In this document: piece after piece, positions 13,301-27,500 of the stretch
Position numbering within the stretch: position 1 is the first letter of the stretch
How the letters are laid out: every line of letters starts with the position of its first letter
NCBI RefSeq assembly: GCF_002775205.1
Contig: NC_036450.1
Location: 10,024,979 to 10,088,978, forward strand
Source: Xiphophorus maculatus
Lineage: Eukaryota > Chordata > Actinopteri > Cyprinodontiformes > Poeciliidae
Direction of reading: 5' to 3'
Length of the DNA stretch: 64,000 nucleotides
Position numbers and translations under genes: made by a program
The notes under the pieces: model-generated
What the model saw: the letters and a program-made list of their open reading frames with translations, nothing else
Databases searched by the model: none
What the model was told of the DNA's origin: nothing

Positions 13301-15506
13301 GACAGTCCAAGCCAGGCCTCTAAGATTACAGGTTTCTGTTGATGTTCTTAGCTGGGGATTAATCTGTCCATTGATCCACATCTCAGAAGGTCACAAAGAA
13401 AGTGACACCAAACGAAGCACTGCACTCCAGCAAAATTCTGGCTTTCATATTGAATCTGCTTTTTAGACTGTCCTGCAAAGAAGGATGAAAGCCAGGTCAA
13501 AATCTTAAATAATTTTAAATGTCATTTCTTCGAAATACGTCATGTTTCCTTTGCTTGCAAGAAAAAAAAAAAAGATTTTTTTTACTGTTGCATAAGAACA
13601 TTGACAACTATTGGTTGGAAGTTTAAGGCTTTGACATGCATTTCCACATCTGGTTAGATGTGGTCAAGCAGGTTAGATCTCACAGTCCCTTTCTAAACTA
13701 TTTCTAGGTCGGTTGAATTACAGCGCTCTACTTAGATTTACAGTTTTTCCTACAGTGTCTTACGGGGCAATATTGAGCAGATTTGTATACTGTTTACCCG
13801 AAGGACAAGAAGCACAAAGCAAAATAATTTCTTATCTGAATATTAATGTTGTTTTGTGTTCTTGTGGTTCCTAATAGATAAAGTGCCTTGAAAATCCAAG
13901 TGGGCTTTTAAAGATGGTAGAAGTAACTTCACACAGGCTTCACGGTTGGGCAAACGGTAAAGGGGACTGGGACGAATGGATTAGGTCTAAAGGAGTGCCA
14001 CAGTCACTCTTTTCAGGGTAATGATGTTTGAAAATTACGGTGGACAAACTATCAGCGCCGAATCTTTTAAGAAACTAACTGAAGACTAGTTACCTCAGCA
14101 GATAGCCCAACTAAATCAACCAGCTAGTTTTAAGTTTGTTTGCCTTTCGGTGTTAAACTGTAATAATCAGAACTGCAAAGGAGTAAAATAGTCTCCACAA
14201 TGAGAAAACACTAGTAAATAAAGTGGATCTAGTTAAACTGATAAATGTTAGTTGTATTAGTTGTTTGATCGCAATTTGGTCCTGTTATGGGATTTTCTTG
14301 CAGACAAGAAAATATTCATTGAAAGCTCTGCAAAATGACAAAATTGTTTGACATTATGCTGAATGTTATCTCCCTTTTTTATGAAACCGTTAGCAACAAG
14401 GGCAAACATTTTGTACACCAGAGATGTTCTGCCTCAGTTCTTTGAGAAAGCCTCTGACCTCTAGCTCTCTGCCGGCTCTCTGCCAGAACCTGTTTGCTGT
14501 CCTTTTTCTCAGTGAAGCCATAAGCAGCCAGCGTTAGAAGCCCTGACTCAGCTGAACTACAGAAAAGAGTCTGGCCTTTGACCGCTGCATTCAAACAGAT
14601 ACTGAATCGGGGTCAGAGTGAGAGATGGCTGTCATCTGTTGCTATGTGATAAGAGGGTGTTTTGAAGTTAGCTGAATTATGTTTTTTTTGTTGTTGTTCA
14701 TGTTTTCTTCCAAACTGTTTCAAAAAGATTGTGACAGACTATAAATTGGATTTCCTTAATAATTAACTGGTTTTGATTACATAATTTACTGATTAAAATT
14801 GGTAAGTTCCTTATAACTTTTGACTGCCCATCAGAGTATTGTGTGTAAAAGACACAGGTATAATCTTTAAACTAAAATAGAAAAATACCAATTTGCTAAA
14901 AAATTGCTTAATTAAATTTAATACATATGCTAATGATTAATTATCTTATATCATTAAAATACTTAACTAGGACTAGACTAGGGTTAAATTGCCCCAAGGC
15001 CAACAAACCTCTTATTTTCACAGTTTTTTTGCATAATTTGTTGTTTTATAAAATTGTGAAAAGAGTTGATTCAGCTTCTACCAAAGATTAAATTAGCAAA
15101 GATTTCATGGTTATCATAAGCTTTGTATTATCCTCTGTAGACGTTAGTTCAGTTTGTTCTCTTGCAAGCTGTTTTCTCGTTACTGTTTGACTGAAATGTG
15201 TTTGTGTACGGCTCTTATCTGTTCCCTCTTTAGGAAACTGCCAGCTCAGTGTACCTGGTAATGGAGGTAAGCTTTGCTACGACACGTTGCTTTGTTTGCT
15301 TAGAACTGTATTGTCTCAATAATCTCAGGGGAGGAGCTATTATTAGCTGACCCCGCACTGGGGTTTAAATGGTTTCCAGTCCAAAAATGATCTGTTGCTT
15401 TTGCTGCAGCCTCGTGCGACTTAACTTTATAAACAGTGACAGGATGCAGATTTATGATCACCATAAATGGCAAAAATGTTTAGCTCATCAATGGAATGTT
15501 TTTAGA

Positions 15507-15558
<52 letters not shown>

Positions 15559-18500
15559 TTATTATTATTATTATATGTTTTGTAGATGTATTTTCTTAGC
15601 TATGATTTGTGGTGAAATAACACGCATCATCTTTTCTCAAATGAAGCTTTTCTCAAACTTGAACGTTTTTTATGCTAAGTCCGCCATCGCTCAGTTTAGT
15701 CATTTGTAAACTTTCTGGTGCTCCACATGTTCTAGTCCAGTTAAAAATTAATTATGGGTGCTTTTTTATATTCTCGTTGCAGATTATTTTTAATACTTAT
15801 TTTTCTATCTTAGTGAAGAAAAGTATAATTAGAGCCTCACTTGCCACACCTCATTAAATTTATTTTAATACCAGGTGTGAATGTGTGATCACATATATGG
15901 AGAATCCCTTCTGTTGTCTCCACTCCATTAATCTCTCTCTGAAATCTGGACGAAGTCATAGTTTTAAGATATTTTTCACCAAACCTTTTTCTTTTTGATC
16001 TCAGTATTGCAATGGCGGAGATCTTGCTGACTACTTACACTGTAAGTATAAAAACTAATCTACTGTTCGATTAGCAGCCAATGTATTTCAATGGAAATTA
16101 GTGTTTTCTTAGTGGAAATGACTGCATCTTTCATGAAAAGTGAATAGGTCATATCACTAAAATACCAATTTTGTTTCTCTGCTGTCAGGAAAAGTATATG
16201 GAATTAGACTGAAGTATTTTCCAGGTCAAGATAAGTATAGAATATGGGAAAATATCAATCCATCGATCATTTTGTGTTTTTTCCTGATATTATAGCTATT
16301 GCATATAAAAAAATATAGAAAAAACCTTATTAAAAACAAGAACATTTGCAAGAAAACAGGCAAAACATGATACATTTGAAATATTGTTGATTGAAGGAGG
16401 AGTTTATTACCCGGCTGAAAGTTAATGCAACCTAATGCATGCTTAAGTCCCTGCTCGTCACATGAGCTGGGAGAAGCTCTCTAAATGGTCTTAGCTAAAG
16501 AAAACAGATTTTACATTATAGGAGGAAAAGGAGGTGTAACAGTTCCTTAAAACACTAAAGTTCTGCTCTGCTTCAGTGACGGCTTGAGTTTTACAGGGAG
16601 AATAACTTTTTAAAGATTCAGCAAAATAGTACCCACACTCTCTCTCTTTTTTTTTTTTTTAGCTTTAAGATTTTCATTACTCTTTAGTTCTTAAAAGCAG
16701 GGATCTGTTTTACATAATGCATTACAATGAAACTGTCTGACATTAGAGATTGGTAGCTTCTTATGAGAAAACAGAAAGCAATTATTTACGTCAGCAAACA
16801 GTTTTTGTTTTCCATTTGGTCTCTGCAGCCAAAGGCACACTGAGTGAGGACACTATTCGGGTTTTCCTGCAACAAATTGCAGGGGCCATGAAAGTCCTGC
16901 AGACCAAAGGAATAATCCATCGGGACCTCAAACCCCAGAACATTCTGCTCTCCTACCCACCGGGCCGAAAGTCTCACTCCAACAACACCTGCATCAAGAT
17001 CGGTGGGTTTGTTATAATGAGTTACCTCATTGTTGGCTCTCTGTTTTCATTTTGGCTGTTTAGAGCATATCATAAAAATGAATTGCATTAAAACCTGATA
17101 AATAAATAACCAAGATAGAGGGAAAGAGGTCTGTGACAAGATCTATTACTATTGTGAAAGCCTCTTTGCTATTAAAACAGTTTTTAACTGATGGAAAATG
17201 TCAGAAATTTCTGTCTAAATGTGGTTTACTGGAAATGTTATGACTTTTTTCTTCCTTGATCTCCCATCTGTGTCGGAGTATGTCAAACATTATTATCAAG
17301 ATTTGTCCTTCATCCCCACTAGATGGGTAATTTGTTTTCACAACAAACTTGGTTACATGCGAGGATAAAAACAAGTTGGGGTTGAACCAAATACATTTTA
17401 TGGAGTGCCGTATGAGAGGGAATACATTTATTAGAAAGTAAGAATGGTGAAAAAACATGCCTGATAATAACGTTTTAGATTTATTATTTTTATATTGAGG
17501 TCCAGTTCCGTTTAAAATGTATTTATTTATTGTGTTCATACTTTTGTTTACTTTTTCTGTTCTTAATATGGATTACACAACTTCCTCATTGTAAAGGAAG
17601 AGTTTTTCACAACTTTCTGTAGGGAAAGACATTGTCTTTCTAAAAACTAGTCTTTTTGCCAAACAGTATATTGGTATTATCCGTAGTGCATTTTATATAT
17701 TTATAAAAGTCATTTCCCAGTCACCATTTACATTTCTAATCATTTAAATGACTACATAGCATGTTTCGCAGTATCTCACCTGAAACAGACACAGTTTGAA
17801 AATTCCATGATCTGCTCTTACCTTTTACAACCCTGGGAAATCCATTGTGTGTTCCTGTAAGATTAGAATAAAAATTGTTGGTAGCAAATTCCCCCCAGAT
17901 TTAATTTTGAGTCTTATCCCCGCACCTGTGATTAGCAGTATTGTGGCTCATTCTGTATCTGATGAAAGTCAGTGCAACTGGGAAATTTAGAATTGAACAT
18001 TTCCGGTGATAACCTGAACCACTTTCATGCTTTTTGGGTCGCTGAAGGTCACCTGTGTGCTCATTTTGTCGGTGATAAAATCACTGTGGTGTGTATTTTC
18101 AGTGCTCTATTTCTGATATATATCACCATAAATCATCTTAAGAATGATCTAATAATTAGTGTGTTGCCACAGGGTTAATTTCGCTGATTTTACTCGTGTG
18201 TTTGTAGAGGAAAATAAGAATTTCCACAGCACTCCGTTGTAAAGATGTAAAACAAAAATTTATTCCACCGTTTTTTGCGCCATCCTTTACAAGAGCAACC
18301 AAATTCCTAAAAACCTCCACAAAACAAAACTACGGTTGAAAAACCGTGTGGCTCTGTCCATTTTACTTGCAGTACCTTTTCCTCTGCTCTCCTCTAACCT
18401 TCGTTAAGGCTCCAGCGTGGCACACCTCATTTACATAAATTGCAAAATGGCCAATTAAGTTATAAAGCATAAAATTAAACACTTATTCACAATAAAACAT

Positions 18501-21500
18501 TATGAAATTAGCTACATGCAATATAATAATGATACCTAAACCTCCACAAATGCACTTATTGAATTGCTAATTAAACAAATAAGTTTTAACAGTAACTGAA
18601 TATTTTGTTCATTAACTTGGCCTCCACAATTAGGAAGAAATGCAACATTATTTATGCTGACATTTTTATAAAGTTCTGCATATCTGTACTCGCATCTCTT
18701 TAGTTATGTACATAATTTGTCAAAGTTCTTCTCTTTTGTGCATCGGATATTCACTTGTCCTTCCTCTCATCTTTTTCCTGTCTCTTTGTAGCGGACTTTG
18801 GCTTTGCCAGATACCTTCAGAACAACATGATGGCAGCTACACTTTGTGGCTCTCCCATGTATATGGTAATGTCAGCATCAATGAATGAGTCTTCCAGAAT
18901 TACATATTGTTAAATCTGACTTTTTATTTCCGTAACAGGCTCCTGAAGTTATTATGTCCCAGAACTATGATGCCAAGGCTGACTTGTGGAGTATAGGAAC
19001 CATCGTATTTCAGTGTCTGACTGGTAAAGCTCCTTTTCAGGTAAAAACACACTTTATATGTTAGTGAAGAATGTCATGACAGACAGAAAACCTTCAAGTT
19101 TAAGGTGTGCTTGTGCCAATGATATAATGAAAAAAACTGCTTTGAATTCTGTATTATTCAGATCAATATGATTGTTCAATGGAGAATGTCCTACATTTCT
19201 TACTGCATTAATTGCAATCTTAAAAGCTTCTTAAAGTGCTTAAATGTTATCTTGCAAGAGTAGGACAGAACAGCACAGCCTGTGGTGTGGAGTATTGCAC
19301 CTCCACCTCCCTGTGTGGAGGAAGCCATTATGCATCATTCTTCTAAGCTTAACCAGAAGGAAATACAAACTTGACTATCCAGTCCTTCCAGTCCATAAGA
19401 GATTATTTACTAGATAAGATAATAGACTGTTATTGTTATTTGTGCTGATATTTTTTTCTGTGCATCTGAAAACACATCAACAAAATTGGGAACAAAAAAA
19501 TATGTATTATCCCAGCAGCATTTCTGCTATTAAATACTTAAAACAAGACAGGACTAAAGGTCACAAGTTAAACTGCACAAGTTACACTAATAATATGTAA
19601 TACAGTTCCTACTGGATAATTACTGCATGGACAAATGTCTTCTGTCATTCAATAACAAGTATTTTCCTCAGCTGACAGAATGAGTATCTTCTCATTTCTT
19701 AAACAGCCATGTGGGACACATCCCGTGATTGTGGAAAAGATTGTTCAGGAAGGGTCAAATTATTGCCATCAAGCAGAGAAAACATATAAGAATATTGCTA
19801 CTACCTACTAACCTTGGGTTGAGAACTGTCCAATGCATCATTAAAAACTGGAAGGATAGAGGGCAACCATCGTCTTTGACGAAGAAATGTGGTCGTAGAA
19901 AAATCCTAAATTACCGTGATATTTGGCAACAACAAAACTCAGGGCAATGTTTAATAGTGAAAGCAAGAGCATTTCCACATGCACAACGTGAAGCAAACGT
20001 AAGGGATTGGGACTGAGCAGCTGAGTAGCCATATTAATACCACTAATCAGAGAGTCTATCTGGAGAAAAAAGACTTCAATGTGTGGTGGAGTACAAAGAT
20101 TGGACTCTGGAGCAAGGTTATGTGGTCTTATGAGTCCAGATTTACCCTCTGACAGAGTGATGAGTGCATCAGGGTGGGAAGAGAGGCAGATGAAGTGATG
20201 CATCTATCATCCCTAGAGTCTCCTAGGTTCTGCAACATTATGTACCCAAAGAATGAGGTCAGCTGAAAACACTGCATGACCAGGTTATTCCATCAATGGA
20301 TTTTTCCTTCCCTGATGGCACGGCCATGTTCCAAGATGGCAATGCCAGGATTAATCTGTCTCAACTTGTGAAAGAGGAGTTCAGGGAGCATGACACATCA
20401 TTTTTCACACATAGAGTTCAGACCTTCACCCCATTGAATGTCTTTGGGATGTTCTAGAGACAGTTTTGCAAGTGGTTGGACTCTCCCATCACCAATGCAA
20501 GATCTTGATAAAAAATTAATGCAACACTAGACTGAAATAGATCTTGTGACATTGCTGAAGCATATCGAAACAGTTCTACAGTGAATGTAGTCAAAGCTAA
20601 AAGCGTTCCATGAAATACTGGTGTGTGACCTTTATTTAGGTCTAGCACTGTATATACTGAATCAAAAGTAATACTGGTTTACTGGTCATGTACAAGGAAT
20701 GAGAAAACTTTATAACCAAGATTTATTTACAGTTTTATTACATGTTATGAATACATATTCTGAATAAATTAGCATATTTTCCATAAAAGTGTATGTGCTT
20801 GATCTTTCTCATCTAAACTGGCCCAGCAGCAAGTAAACATGAAACATGTTTGTTCTTTTCATATCTGAGTGTGCTGTGTTAGAAACACAAAGGAAGGATG
20901 AGTCGTAAATTTCCCTTGTGCTATACAATAGCTATGTGTCAACATGCCATTGATATTTGCATATTTTGCATCATCGCCTTTAGGCCAGCAGTCCCCAGGA
21001 CCTCCGGCTGTTCTATGAGAAAAACAAGAATCTGAGTCCCAAGTAAGAACTGCAGTTTTAAAACTGAACAATAAAATGTTAGCACAGCAGTGTTTTGTGG
21101 TTAAGAGGAATAATAAAAGTCCCTTGGTTTGTTGCTAATAATTGTTTTTCATTGGCTGCCTTACTTTTGCTTGAATTTAGACTTGGATTGCAAACTGAAA
21201 TGTTACAAAACAAGTAGGTCAGACATGCCAAATGTTTACTGTGTCTCTTAAAAGCTTAGACTGACAGTCATGTTCATATGTTAGAAATAATTTAAGTTAT
21301 AGCTTTTGAGATTTCTTTGTTAATGAACATGATTATTTAAGGTAGAACATTGAGAGCAAACAAGGCTATTAGAAAAATCCTCTTTAGATTTTAATGTTTT
21401 ATTTTTTGCAGCATACCCAGAGAGACTTCTAGCCATCTGAGGAACCTGCTGCTCGGTCTGCTGCAACGCAACCACAAGGATCGTATGGACTTTGGTCGGT

Positions 21501-24500
21501 GACAGTTAGCAGTTTTAACCCTTTCAAAATGCTCTTTCTGACAGATGTCACACTGTCATAAAAAGAGTCCGATAAAACTCTTTCATATATATGAAAATAA
21601 TCACAAAACTTGATGAAACAAGTGTAAACAGTCTCTCAACTATTTCTGTTTATTAATTTGAATTCTGCTCAGCTTTTTCAGCATTGTTCAGTACTTATTC
21701 TTTATTTTCTTCTCTTTGGTTGGCAGATGAGTTTTTTACCCATCCTTTCTTGGATGCCAGCTCATCCATTAAAAAGTGTAAGTAAAAGTAAATATTACTC
21801 TATTTAAAGCTTGGTTGGGTGTGATCTGGCATGTTTTCCTGAATTCTAAGAGGAAAAGTTCACATTTCTTTTAGACCAAATGTTAGATAAAAAGTGAATA
21901 TGATTGCTGCACACAACCAAAGTAGAGTTTTTTCTTTTATTCATGTGACTCATGAACTATTTCAACAATTGTTTTGCATTGCATCACAGCCATCCCTACA
22001 GTGACCATGACCTGTTTGCCCAGTTCGGCATCAGCCAGCTCTTGTAGCAGCTCCTCCACGTCTCACCTTGCCTCACCACCGGTTCGTACTCACTTTTTCT
22101 CTTATTCCTCTGCTTCTGTTTATTTGCATGTAATTTATGAGTCTGTACATGTCTGTGCCTTTTCAACCATTTCTAAATGGTATGTGTTTTATACTTTAAG
22201 CTCATACTCTTCTTCTGGTTCTTTTGTGTCTGCTTCCTTCTGCAGCAGTCTTTAGCTGAGACTCAGCATCTGCGTGCCAAAGTTCTGGCCTCTCCAACGC
22301 AAGAGGCTGCAGGTTTTCTCCTGAAGGACTCGTCTGGAGCAGGCGGCAGCAGCAAGAACTCCTCCTCTTGCGATACAGATGATTTTGTCATGGTGCCTGC
22401 TCATTTTACAAGTGAGGATACGTATAAATAACATCAGATGAAATCGTAAAAGTTATTAAATATATTGTTGTAATTATTAGAAAAGCTTTTTTTCATTGTT
22501 GTGTGTTATTTTCATGTGATTGACTTTCCAGCAGGTGAACTGACTTGTGAGAGTAAAGTGCTGCAGGACAGTTTGATGAACAGCGGGTGAGAGGCACTGA
22601 CTTTATTTATCATGGAAAATAAATGTTTTTTTATCCCAGAACATTTACAGTTATTAAAAAAAAATCAAAGGAAGTACAGTTCTTTATAGTCTGATTTTCT
22701 CTCCCATCTTTTTTTGTTTTATCTTTTTTAGCTCTCTTCTGGCTTCAGCTGGTCTGTGTAACCAAACGAAAACACCACCGCACTCTCCTTCTTACAGTGG
22801 CTCTCCAAGTCCTGTCAGGTAGAAGTACTGAGTTAAAATGTTGAGATTTAGCTATAAAATGAAAGTTAAGCACAAAATGATAATTAAATTTTAAACTGAA
22901 AATGTGTTAGAATGACCCAGTCAAAGTCCAGACGTATTTGCAAATTTTGGCAAGACTTGAAAAGTGCTTTTCACAGACACTCACCATCCCATCTGACCGA
23001 GTTTGAGCTGTTTTGCAAAGAACGTTTTGCAACGCTGGTTGAGACGTACCCTAAAAGGCATAAAGCTATTCAAAACCACCTGTTATTTTCCTTCCAATTT
23101 ACAGTTCTACACTACTTTGTGTTGGTCTGTCTGATAACATCCAATAAAATACATTGGAATCAGTAGTTGTAAGGTGACATAAGAAAAGTTCAACAGAAGT
23201 AAAAACCTTTTCAAGGCACTTTTTCAATGCCTCCAATGTGAGTAGCATTTTTTTAAATTCATTTTCAGCTAGTCCCTAAAATTCCTACTTCATGTCTTGA
23301 GCCCATAAACGTACAGAAACAGATTTTTAAAGATCAGTTTCTGGATCAATTTCCACTCTTTCTTTTCAGAGTTTGAAGAATCCTTTGTTGTGATGGAACA
23401 GAAAATAAATCTAGTCATTAAAAAATCCCTGTCATCAGAAGTTTTGGCATCCGATCTCACTTTCTTTTACTATTCAAATAAACTGCAGATATTAAAAGTA
23501 CCAAACGAAGCCTTTGCATAAGACTTGAAACAACCGTTTCATCACTTTATTTTTTTCTCTCTGCAGTTTGGAAAACCCATGACTTTTTCTTTTTTTTCCA
23601 CCCACATCCTGTCTTTTTCCTCCTTTAAAAGCTGAAACCTCTAATTTTCAAATTTACTTAAATATTGTTTTTTTCTTTTTCTGAAGGTGAAGCAGATGCC
23701 AGTCCTAAAACATAAGCTTATCCTTACAGTCCATGTTGAAATCCTTAAACTGTTCAACATTGTAATTTACTTTCATTCAGCATCTAAACTAAAGATGTTA
23801 AAATTGTTTCATTAAAGTTTACCTTAATCCTGCAGGTGTTAAGATTGGACAGTTTCAGCCCAATCTCGTCTTCAGAAATCTTCACAGCTGTTTGGTTTTG
23901 TTTACAACAGGCCAGTAATTCAATCCTTCTCAAACAGAGAAAAACATTTCTCACAACCTGAGGTGATATCTTCCATTTTGCATCTCTAGGAAGCTGGCCA
24001 CTAACTTGCCTTTAGCTGAAAGATAATATTCCCTGCTTTGTTACTTGGCTTTAGCCTGGCAATTACTTTTTATAGGAATTTCAAGAGTTTTGGTTTTAAA
24101 CCCAGTAATAACCTCTGAAAGCTTTGACCATATATAAACAGAATGCCACATCTCCAAGATGATGCTGGGCTTTCCCAAAAAACTTTCATGAAAACATAAC
24201 TGTCTACATAACCTCTTGCTGTTTGTGCTCTGAACATCCCCTCCTCATGTTCTGCCCTTCTCTCTGCTGTTTCCAGGCCCACCGAGTTCCCTGGCAGTAA
24301 TTACTGTGGTAGCTGTGGAAACCATGTTCACTCATTGCCTATCCCAGTTCCCACTCAGGTCCAGAACTACCATCGCATGGAGCTGAACCTTCAATCTACC
24401 AAGCAGGATGGCTCACCACGGTCTGTATCCAAACCAGCACACAACCAAACAATTGCACATATGAAATTCTGAAACTAACGCTGAAGTGTTTTTTAGAGTT

Positions 24501-27500
24501 TCTCAGCTAAACTTGAGTAATATACTGCTTTTTTTGTTGACACACCAGGTTGTCGACAGCGGTGCATCGCGGCAGCAGTGGAAGCCTGGTGGGCCATGCT
24601 AGAGCAGGACCTCTGGCCCCATGGCAGGGAGCGGTCCCCTCCTCCCGTAGGCTTTCACTGGGAGGGACCAGAACATTCCAGATTTCTCCTCAAGGTACTT
24701 AAGGAAGCTGCATGTTATAAAAAACCAGTTTTTTCACTTAATGTGTAGATTTCAAACATTTCTCTTTTAGATACACTTAAGGTTTTTATGAATGATTAAA
24801 AACAGTTTGCTCTTGGGGTTTCCTTTTAACCTTTTGTTGTATTCTGACATGCAGATAATGAATTATTTGAATTGATAAATCTGTAGATTGAATTTCCCCT
24901 ATTTTTTGCTTTTTTGTTTTAACATAATTTTAAATCTACATTAATAAAAACAATTCCAAACATTGCACCATACTAGAGGGTCAAAGTTACTTTTCACTCT
25001 CCAGGCCCGCAGCACGTTGAGTCGAGGCAGACGTCTCAGCAGCAGCCACAGGCACCAGGGCTCGGCACACGGCTCCACAGTGCCCCCTGTCTGTTGGATT
25101 GCGCGACTGGCAGCAGCAGACAGAAAATCAAGAAGCAGCATTCAGACCCCGTCGCTGTCCCTCCAACCGGGCTGATGACCATCCGGCCGCTCCACTCTTC
25201 CCCCAGACTCAGTGAGCTGATGCAGCGTAACCCTCTACCGACCATCCTGGGATCCCCGTCCAGGGTGAGACGACTGTCTCCATGAATTTACTCCACATGC
25301 ACAGGAAAATATAAATAAATAAATTTAATGTTTCCTTACTCGTTCGCCTTCTCAGGCTATCCCTCCTTTTGAATTCCCAAAGCCGCCAAGTTCTCCAAAC
25401 ATTGTGACGTTCCTGACTCAGAAGGGTTTGGTTGTTGGCTCGCCTGGCAGCAGAACTGCCCCAGGAGAGCTCAGAGACCTGGGACAACAAGCGCCGGCGC
25501 CGTCCACCCACCCAGCCTACTGTGTCCACAGAGTGAACGATGATGGCAGGAGCTTTGGAAGGTCAGGTTCATTCATTCACTGTTTAGCTTTTCAATCACA
25601 AATGAGTTGTTTAGACACAGGAATCTTTTCTATAAGTATGAAATTAGTTATGAACAGGACATCCATCGTTATCTATTAACTGCTTCTAACTTATTAGTTC
25701 TAGTTCGAAATTAATTATCATTTGTAAAACTGCAGTTGAAGTGATTTTTTTTTCTTGATCTAAATGGAAAAAGGTCAGAGTAGTGTTTAACCTTTTCAGA
25801 GTAGATGGATATGGACAAACATAAAGTAAACAGATGAAGAGAATTGATGGGAAGTGGACAGGTTTATGAAAGCAAAGCTGTCTCTCATCTGCTTGCTTCA
25901 GGTCACAGAGTGCCGGCCGTCTGTCTGACATGCTGCTAATGGCTGCGTTTGGAGCAGGACATGCAGGAGAACGAGGCAGCATGGAGAACCTGACCTCAGA
26001 AAAAGCCATAGACATAACAGGTCTGCATGATTCTTACAGAGGATGGATTAAAATGTTGATTTTATATATTTTTTTTTTCTTCGTCTTTTTGCTAAGCATA
26101 TGACATTTCAGGATGAATTCAGCATCAGAATTTTCAGCATTTTAAAAGCTTAGAATTAAATGGTTCCAGACATCATCAGATTTCTTTATCTATTTTGAAG
26201 CCATGAGTTTGAACGTTTAGTTCAGAAGAATGCCAGTAAAACCATGAGGGAACCGTTTTGTCAACACTGCCATTGTTTTTTTCCTAACTGATTCTTGTAT
26301 ATTTATTTTTTCTCTAATGTGAATAAAACAAAATGAATAAAGCCAATGTTTTTCTGCTCATTAGCTCCTCCTGGTGGTGGCTTTGCACCTGGTTCTTGCA
26401 GCCCCGCACAGGTGGTTTTCACTGTTGGCTCTCCACCAAGTGGCAGTACCCCACCTCAGACCTCCAGACACAGGAAATGTTCAGGTAACACTATAAAAAT
26501 GTCTGAATAAGTTGGCACAGAAGATAATGTGTTTTTTTTTTACAACACATTACATTTTTTACAATGTGTTAATATTTTACAACATGAGAATGTACAATGA
26601 GAAATGTTCTTTCTTTTTTGAGATTACAGTATTCAAATAAAAAAAAATCTAGAGGTGAAACATTCTTTGTTTTAAGGCTAAGATCTAATATCACATATCT
26701 GGATAGATATAATATGAAAACAACCCTATTTAAAACTGATATATGGTTTAGTAATCTACAGCAATTTCCTCAGAAGTCTTATACATTGTAATTGCTTAAA
26801 ATAATTTTTTTTGTTAATTTCACAGTAGATGAATTGAAGGAAAAGGTTTTCCTTTTTTCTGACTCATGCAGGCTCCTTCAGTTCAGGCAGTCCTGCAGGC
26901 TCGTTGACCAGTCGCTACCCCCAAACAGGCACCTTTCCCGAAGGCTTTGAGGCCCCGCCCAGCCCTCGCTACAGTTTCACTGATCCTATCACCGCTAACA
27001 TGGGAGGCGCTGTGACCTTTGAGGCCCCTGAGCTGCCTGAGGAGACGCTGATGGAGGTGAAGAACTAGTTTCCCACAAACTAGTGAGACTGTAGACATTT
27101 TTAGGACTGGAGCTTATTTTAGGATTCATTTACCTATAAAATGAGGAATCAATATTTTCTTTCTAGCAAAGAAGATTCTGTAACATCACACTCTGTTGTC
27201 ACATGATATAAATTGTCTCTAAATTATTGCCCTTTTCCTCTTTTTTTGCTTTTGTCGGAGTTCAGCAAGAGCACACAGACACGGTGCAGCGCCTGCGTTT
27301 CACTTTGGAGTTTGTGCTCTGTCTGATGGAGGTGGCTAGCACTCGTGGGGCAGTCACAGTCGGGGGACAGGGAGACGGCTCTCACCCCGCTGTCCTTCAG
27401 CAGCAGAGCCTAGTGGCAGATCAGATAAGCTCACTGAGCCGAGAGTGGAGGTAAGGTCAATGGCACTGTTTGTTGATGGTTCAGTTTTGCTCCATTTAGA

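Noticed and set aside
15369-15599. Open frame with a long tyrosine run
   Set aside because: It is translation of the (ATT)n microsatellite inside a ulk1 intron.
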